Of a stretch of DNA of 12,967 nt, positions 9,968 through 12,967 are shown in pieces. A program made the translations under genes and the position numbers. Source of the stretch: Nitratireductor sp. (GTDB taxonomy: Bacteria > Pseudomonadota > Alphaproteobacteria > Rhizobiales > Rhizobiaceae); the NCBI GenBank assembly GCA_020441735.1, contig JAGRLQ010000190.1, positions 1 to 12,967 of the forward strand, in the 5' to 3' direction. The notes beneath the pieces were generated by a model, which was given only the letters and a program-made list of their open reading frames with translations, was not told the origin of the DNA and made no database searches. Positions within the stretch are counted from its first letter, which is position 1; each line of letters starts with the position of its first letter.

Positions 9968-12678
9968 GGGTGATATTTCTCCAGCCAGGCCGCAATCTCG
10001 GGCCGGTATTCAACTGCCTTGATCGACGCGCCGCCCTGAGACTGGCGATCGACATCGAGCACGATCATTTTCCTGAACAGGTCATCCCTTGCGGCAACGC
10101 TCATGCGGGTGCCTGCAAGTGCTTCTCTCGGATAGGTGACGGTTTCGTCGGAACCCTCGACAGGCTCGGTAACGTCCCAGCTTTCTGGCAAATCCTCGGT
10201 GAAGGTGATGACGTTCTCCGCTACCGACGCAATCGTGTAGGTGTTGAGACCATCGGGTTCGAGAATGTGCGCCACAGCCGTTTCACCGGCAATCAGCAGA
10301 TCCTCAATCAGGGTCAGGTCGGAGATGCTATCCAGTGCATCCTCACTGGTTGCCGCCACGGCCCGGTCAACCGCAACCGAACGTGGCCCCGTTACCTGAC
10401 GGATGAAGAACCCATGTGCATGATCGGTATCGAGATCGGTAATCACCCCGATCATGGCACCGCGTTTGCGGTGATATCCTGCCGGGCCGGTTTCGATGTT
10501 CCAGATCGTGTCCTGGTAAGCATCCTGCAGCAGGTCGAGCGCACCGATCCGCCTGACGCATTCGCGGCTCGTTACCTGCGGTAGCGATATGATCTTGTTG
10601 GCTCCGAGATCGGTCTTTTTCCATTGATTGTTGACCTGCGCCTCGGCCTCTACATACTCGTTGTCCTCGTCCTCATATTTTATCACCGCACCCTTGGGGC
10701 TGTATGGGAACTGCCGGGTGAAACTGATCTTGCTGTCGCGGTGCGTGAACGTGCATTCCGGCGTTTCATCGTCCCGGTTGCGGAAGTATTCGATCCCGTA
10801 TCCTGCTCCGAACCGCTTTGTTGCCAGCCCTGCCGTCGCGATGCTTTCCAGCACTTCGTTTAGTGGCTGCCCGGCGCAGGCCATGTTGACTTCGTAGCCC
10901 TTGGTCTCACACTCCTGCCGCCATGCCAGAAATTCATCATCGGCATTTAGTGAGGTATCGACGCCAAGGAATGTCTGAACTTCCCGCAGCGTGTCTCGGT
11001 AATGCGGCGTCGGATTTTTTGTGATCGACAGGTCATCCCAGGCCGAGCCACCCCAGTCGTAGGTATAGGCTCCGATTTCCAGAGTGATGTTCTTCGCAGA
11101 GACGCCACGAAATTTGATCGGCATCTGCCAGAAGCCGGGTGCCTCGACCGGGCGGCGTTTGACCACCATGACACCATAATCAAAGGTTGCTCCGCCGAAC
11201 ACGCCATCCTGCGCTTCCGGCTTTTGCCAACGGCCAGAATTGTCCTTACCCCGGAACAGGCTGCGCACCGTACCGTTGAGCGCATAAGTTGAGGAACTGA
11301 ACTGAACATCGCGAACCGGCATCCCAACGGTGACGCCGATCTCATAGTCACCTTTTGGGATAACGGACGGATCGAGGGTAACGTTGACGCCATCCAGCGT
11401 GGCGAAGATGTTCTGTGTATCTCGATAGCCGGAACCACTCGAAAACATCGAATGGGCTTCCCACTGCGTTCCCGATGAACCATCGGACAGCGTATCGGAA
11501 GTGGCCGGAACCTCACGCCAGAATTCGTACCGGAAATCCGTTGAAGCCGAGACAAACCCGAAGCCATCATCCCAGCGCAGCTTGATCTCTTTTGGAAGGC
11601 GCGTGGTCGAACGGCCAATGACCGCTATCTCCGGCAGGTTATGTACGGTCTCCGGTGCCGATTTCTGCCACATCGATATTCTGATCGGCACCCGCACCAG
11701 TTCGGTGTCACTTGACTGGTAAAGCAGCGGATCGAACTGCAGCCGCAGCGTGATCTGTTCGATCTTCTCGTTGTAGCCTGGTGCGACGATAATCTGTGCC
11801 GGTTCGGAATTTTCTGGGTTGACCTGATCTGTCAGAACAAGGGATTCCGACTGCGTAGTGAATTTTTTGAACTCCTCTCCGACTGAGGTGGTTTTTGTCA
11901 CACGCTTGATCAGCGTCTGTTGCGCTGCGGCATCAGAACCGTCTCTGATCTGGTATTCGACGCCATCGAGTTGATTGATATCGACCTTGCCGATCTTCAC
12001 GTTGGCAGCGGAGTGGTAGCCCGATGCGACCAGACAGACCTCAATCACATCCTGACCGTTTTCGAGATACTTGTGCGGCGCACAGGCAGATGGCAGGGAG
12101 ACGCGGCGATAACCCCGGATTTTAGGCGGCGGTGTATCTTTGGCCAGTACATTGATGTCACTGTCCAGATTGAGGAATGCGGACTGCGCATCATCCGATG
12201 GCCTGCTGATGCGTCCGGTAGCGGCCTGTGCGCCACCGAACAGCTTGCTGACACCAAGGGAACCACCAATGGCAAAGGCTGCGGTGAAGGCTGCCTGAGA
12301 AAGCGCTGCGGCTTGTGATCCCAGCAGAAAAGCACCCGCCCCAGCCAAGGCCGTAGTGGCCGCCCCGGCGAGATATGGCGCTGCTACCGTAACCAGAACC
12401 GCCGCAATGGTGCCGAAGACATTGTTTCGGCCGCCGCCGCCAGCAGGAACATATTCAAACCGCAGACAGTTCTCGCCCTTCGGCTTGATAAACGGCCACC
12501 TTGCCGGATCAACCCACTCCCACTGCTGTTTTGCCCCTTCAGGACTGCGCAGAAAGGCACTGAGGATCGTGCCCGCCTTGCTGATCCTTCCGGCAATGTC
12601 CCGGATCGACAGGCCCAGCGGCATTTCGACATGCTGGACCGATCCGAACGGCCCAGCCGTCAGAGTGACTTGAGACAT
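9964..12678 (-). CDS. Tail tip / host specificity protein J (TipJ-like)
   Basis: A 904-residue protein. I choose ATG at 12678 (MSQVTLTAG) over a longer frame open to 12840 because the latter's first 54 residues are arginine-rich shadow sequence of the upstream gene; a weak TGGA precedes the chosen start. The N-terminal domain (SVQHVEMPLGLSIRDI, WPFIKPKGENCLRFEYVP) is followed by a hydrophobic Ala/Gly segment (87-148) like that in lambda J, then a long beta-rich body (e.g. TPPPKIRGYRRVSLPSACAP, KFRGVSAKNITLEIGAYTYD). It ends AIAAWLEKYHP-like (EYRPEIAAWLEKYHP). It would form the tip of a long non-contractile tail, the hub for the fibres encoded next. It is shorter than lambda J (1132 aa). Confidence 0.86.
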   Translation of the reverse strand: MSQVTLTAGPFGSVQHVEMPLGLSIRDIAGRISKAGTILSAFLRSPEGAKQQWEWVDPARWPFIKPKGENCLRFEYVPAGGGGRNNVFGTIAAVLVTVAAPYLAGAATTALAGAGAFLLGSQAAALSQAAFTAAFAIGGSLGVSKLFGGAQAATGRISRPSDDAQSAFLNLDSDINVLAKDTPPPKIRGYRRVSLPSACAPHKYLENGQDVIEVCLVASGYHSAANVKIGKVDINQLDGVEYQIRDGSDAAAQQTLIKRVTKTTSVGEEFKKFTTQSESLVLTDQVNPENSEPAQIIVAPGYNEKIEQITLRLQFDPLLYQSSDTELVRVPIRISMWQKSAPETVHNLPEIAVIGRSTTRLPKEIKLRWDDGFGFVSASTDFRYEFWREVPATSDTLSDGSSGTQWEAHSMFSSGSGYRDTQNIFATLDGVNVTLDPSVIPKGDYEIGVTVGMPVRDVQFSSSTYALNGTVRSLFRGKDNSGRWQKPEAQDGVFGGATFDYGVMVVKRRPVEAPGFWQMPIKFRGVSAKNITLEIGAYTYDWGGSAWDDLSITKNPTPHYRDTLREVQTFLGVDTSLNADDEFLAWRQECETKGYEVNMACAGQPLNEVLESIATAGLATKRFGAGYGIEYFRNRDDETPECTFTHRDSKISFTRQFPYSPKGAVIKYEDEDNEYVEAEAQVNNQWKKTDLGANKIISLPQVTSRECVRRIGALDLLQDAYQDTIWNIETGPAGYHRKRGAMIGVITDLDTDHAHGFFIRQVTGPRSVAVDRAVAATSEDALDSISDLTLIEDLLIAGETAVAHILEPDGLNTYTIASVAENVITFTEDLPESWDVTEPVEGSDETVTYPREALAGTRMSVAARDDLFRKMIVLDVDRQSQGGASIKAVEYRPEIAAWLEKYHP

Positions 12679-12967
12679 TTGTGAATCCAGAAACCGTTGA
12701 TCCGCAGCTTTCGGTCGCCGGGATCGGCGTGTTGAAAGCCGCCGTTGCGGTGCATGTGATAGGCCCTGCCCTGCCAGAGGATGCCGCAGTGGCCATGCTT
12801 GATGATCAGGCCGCCCCCTGCAAAGGCTCTCGCGGTCCATACAGCGTGGTTTTGCTCGTGGGTAGGTATCCAGTCCAACCGGGCGTCAAAGCCCGCTGAC
12901 AGGCCGTCTGGGGCGCTTCTATGGGCCTTCCTATCAGTGATTTCGATGCCGAGAACGTCTCGATACC
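12660..12967 (-). CDS. C-terminal part of a small tail-assembly protein, possibly NlpC/P60-like
   Basis: The frame is open from the window edge to TGA at 12660 (about 101 residues seen) and overlaps the TipJ start by 19 bases. The TTG at 12878 is an internal candidate start, but the upstream codons (GIEITDRKAHRSAPDG) read as real protein, so the gene probably begins outside. The visible part has GLIIKHGHCGILWQGRAYHM; a G-H-x-G-[IV] with a downstream His resembles the catalytic-histidine strand of NlpC/P60 (C40) peptidases, and a C40 peptidase commonly precedes a J-type gene in lambdoid tails (lambda K). The catalytic Cys half is not in view, so the function stays tentative. Confidence 0.6.
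   Translation of the reverse strand, partial: YRDVLGIEITDRKAHRSAPDGLSAGFDARLDWIPTHEQNHAVWTARAFAGGGLIIKHGHCGILWQGRAYHMHRNGGFQHADPGDRKLRINGFWIHKCLKSL

Noticed and set aside
9970..10584. 204-residue plus-strand reading frame under the TipJ gene
   Set aside because: Fully antisense to a well-supported long tail gene and without any recognisable protein pattern.
12679..12840. 54-residue N-terminal extension of the TipJ gene
   Set aside because: It is an out-of-frame reading of the upstream gene (arginine- and proline-rich), whereas MSQVTLTAG begins a normal J-type N-terminus.
1..12967. CRISPR array, insertion sequence or transposase
   Set aside because: No regularly spaced direct repeats of CRISPR size, no transposase-like protein and no terminal inverted repeats were seen.

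Overview
This window looks like the late end of a temperate tailed (siphovirus-like) phage, most likely a prophage in an alphaproteobacterium, perhaps one of the Hyphomicrobiales/Rhizobiales. The grounds are GC-rich sequence, a type of tail-tip and lysis proteins that I associate with alphaproteobacterial phages, and a tRNA-Ser with an alphaproteobacterial-looking promoter. The host assignment is inference. Every gene I can support lies on the minus strand, so transcription runs from high to low coordinates. The long plus-strand reading frames are shadows.

Layout in transcription order: (a) 12967-9964, the tail tip. This holds the 3' end of a small protein with a possible NlpC/P60-type GHCGI motif, then a 904-residue TipJ/host-specificity protein. 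(b) 9967-6504, a host-recognition block of five genes: a polyglycine-rich tail fibre or adhesin, a 70-residue protein with a 20-residue repeat, a protein with a carbohydrate-binding-like motif, a Gp80-like small fibre protein, and a 406-residue protein with about eight degenerate 20-residue repeats. (c) 6478-865, an unusually elaborate lysis cassette. It has a phospholipase-A2-like mini-protein, an Amidase_2 endolysin with a C-terminal membrane anchor, a second exported peptidase-like protein (TIGR02594 type), a DNA methyltransferase broken at an A7 tract, an overlapping i-spanin/o-spanin pair, a cysteine-rich membrane-anchored protein, two small CxxC proteins, a holin candidate and a membrane-anchored four-cysteine protein. 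Most junctions are ATGA or GTGA overlaps, so the cassette is translationally coupled. It ends at a strong intrinsic terminator at 790-816.

(d) Beyond that terminator, 719-371 carries a 77-residue unknown protein and a 32-residue single-membrane-segment peptide, which look like 'moron' or end-of-phage cargo. (e) 330-1 holds an array of five TGCA-type units spaced exactly 10 bp apart, then a tRNA-Ser(GCU) with its own likely promoter and terminator. That tRNA has two adjacent mismatches in its acceptor stem, so it may be a recombined or decaying copy near an attachment site.

The points that most deserve attention are the helically phased TGCA array between phage and tRNA; the A AAA AAA slip site splitting the methyltransferase inside an HTH-like segment, which could be programmed frameshifting, phase variation or an error; the multi-enzyme lysis cassette; and the sharp fall in GATC density across the tail-fibre block, which suggests a swapped host-range module.
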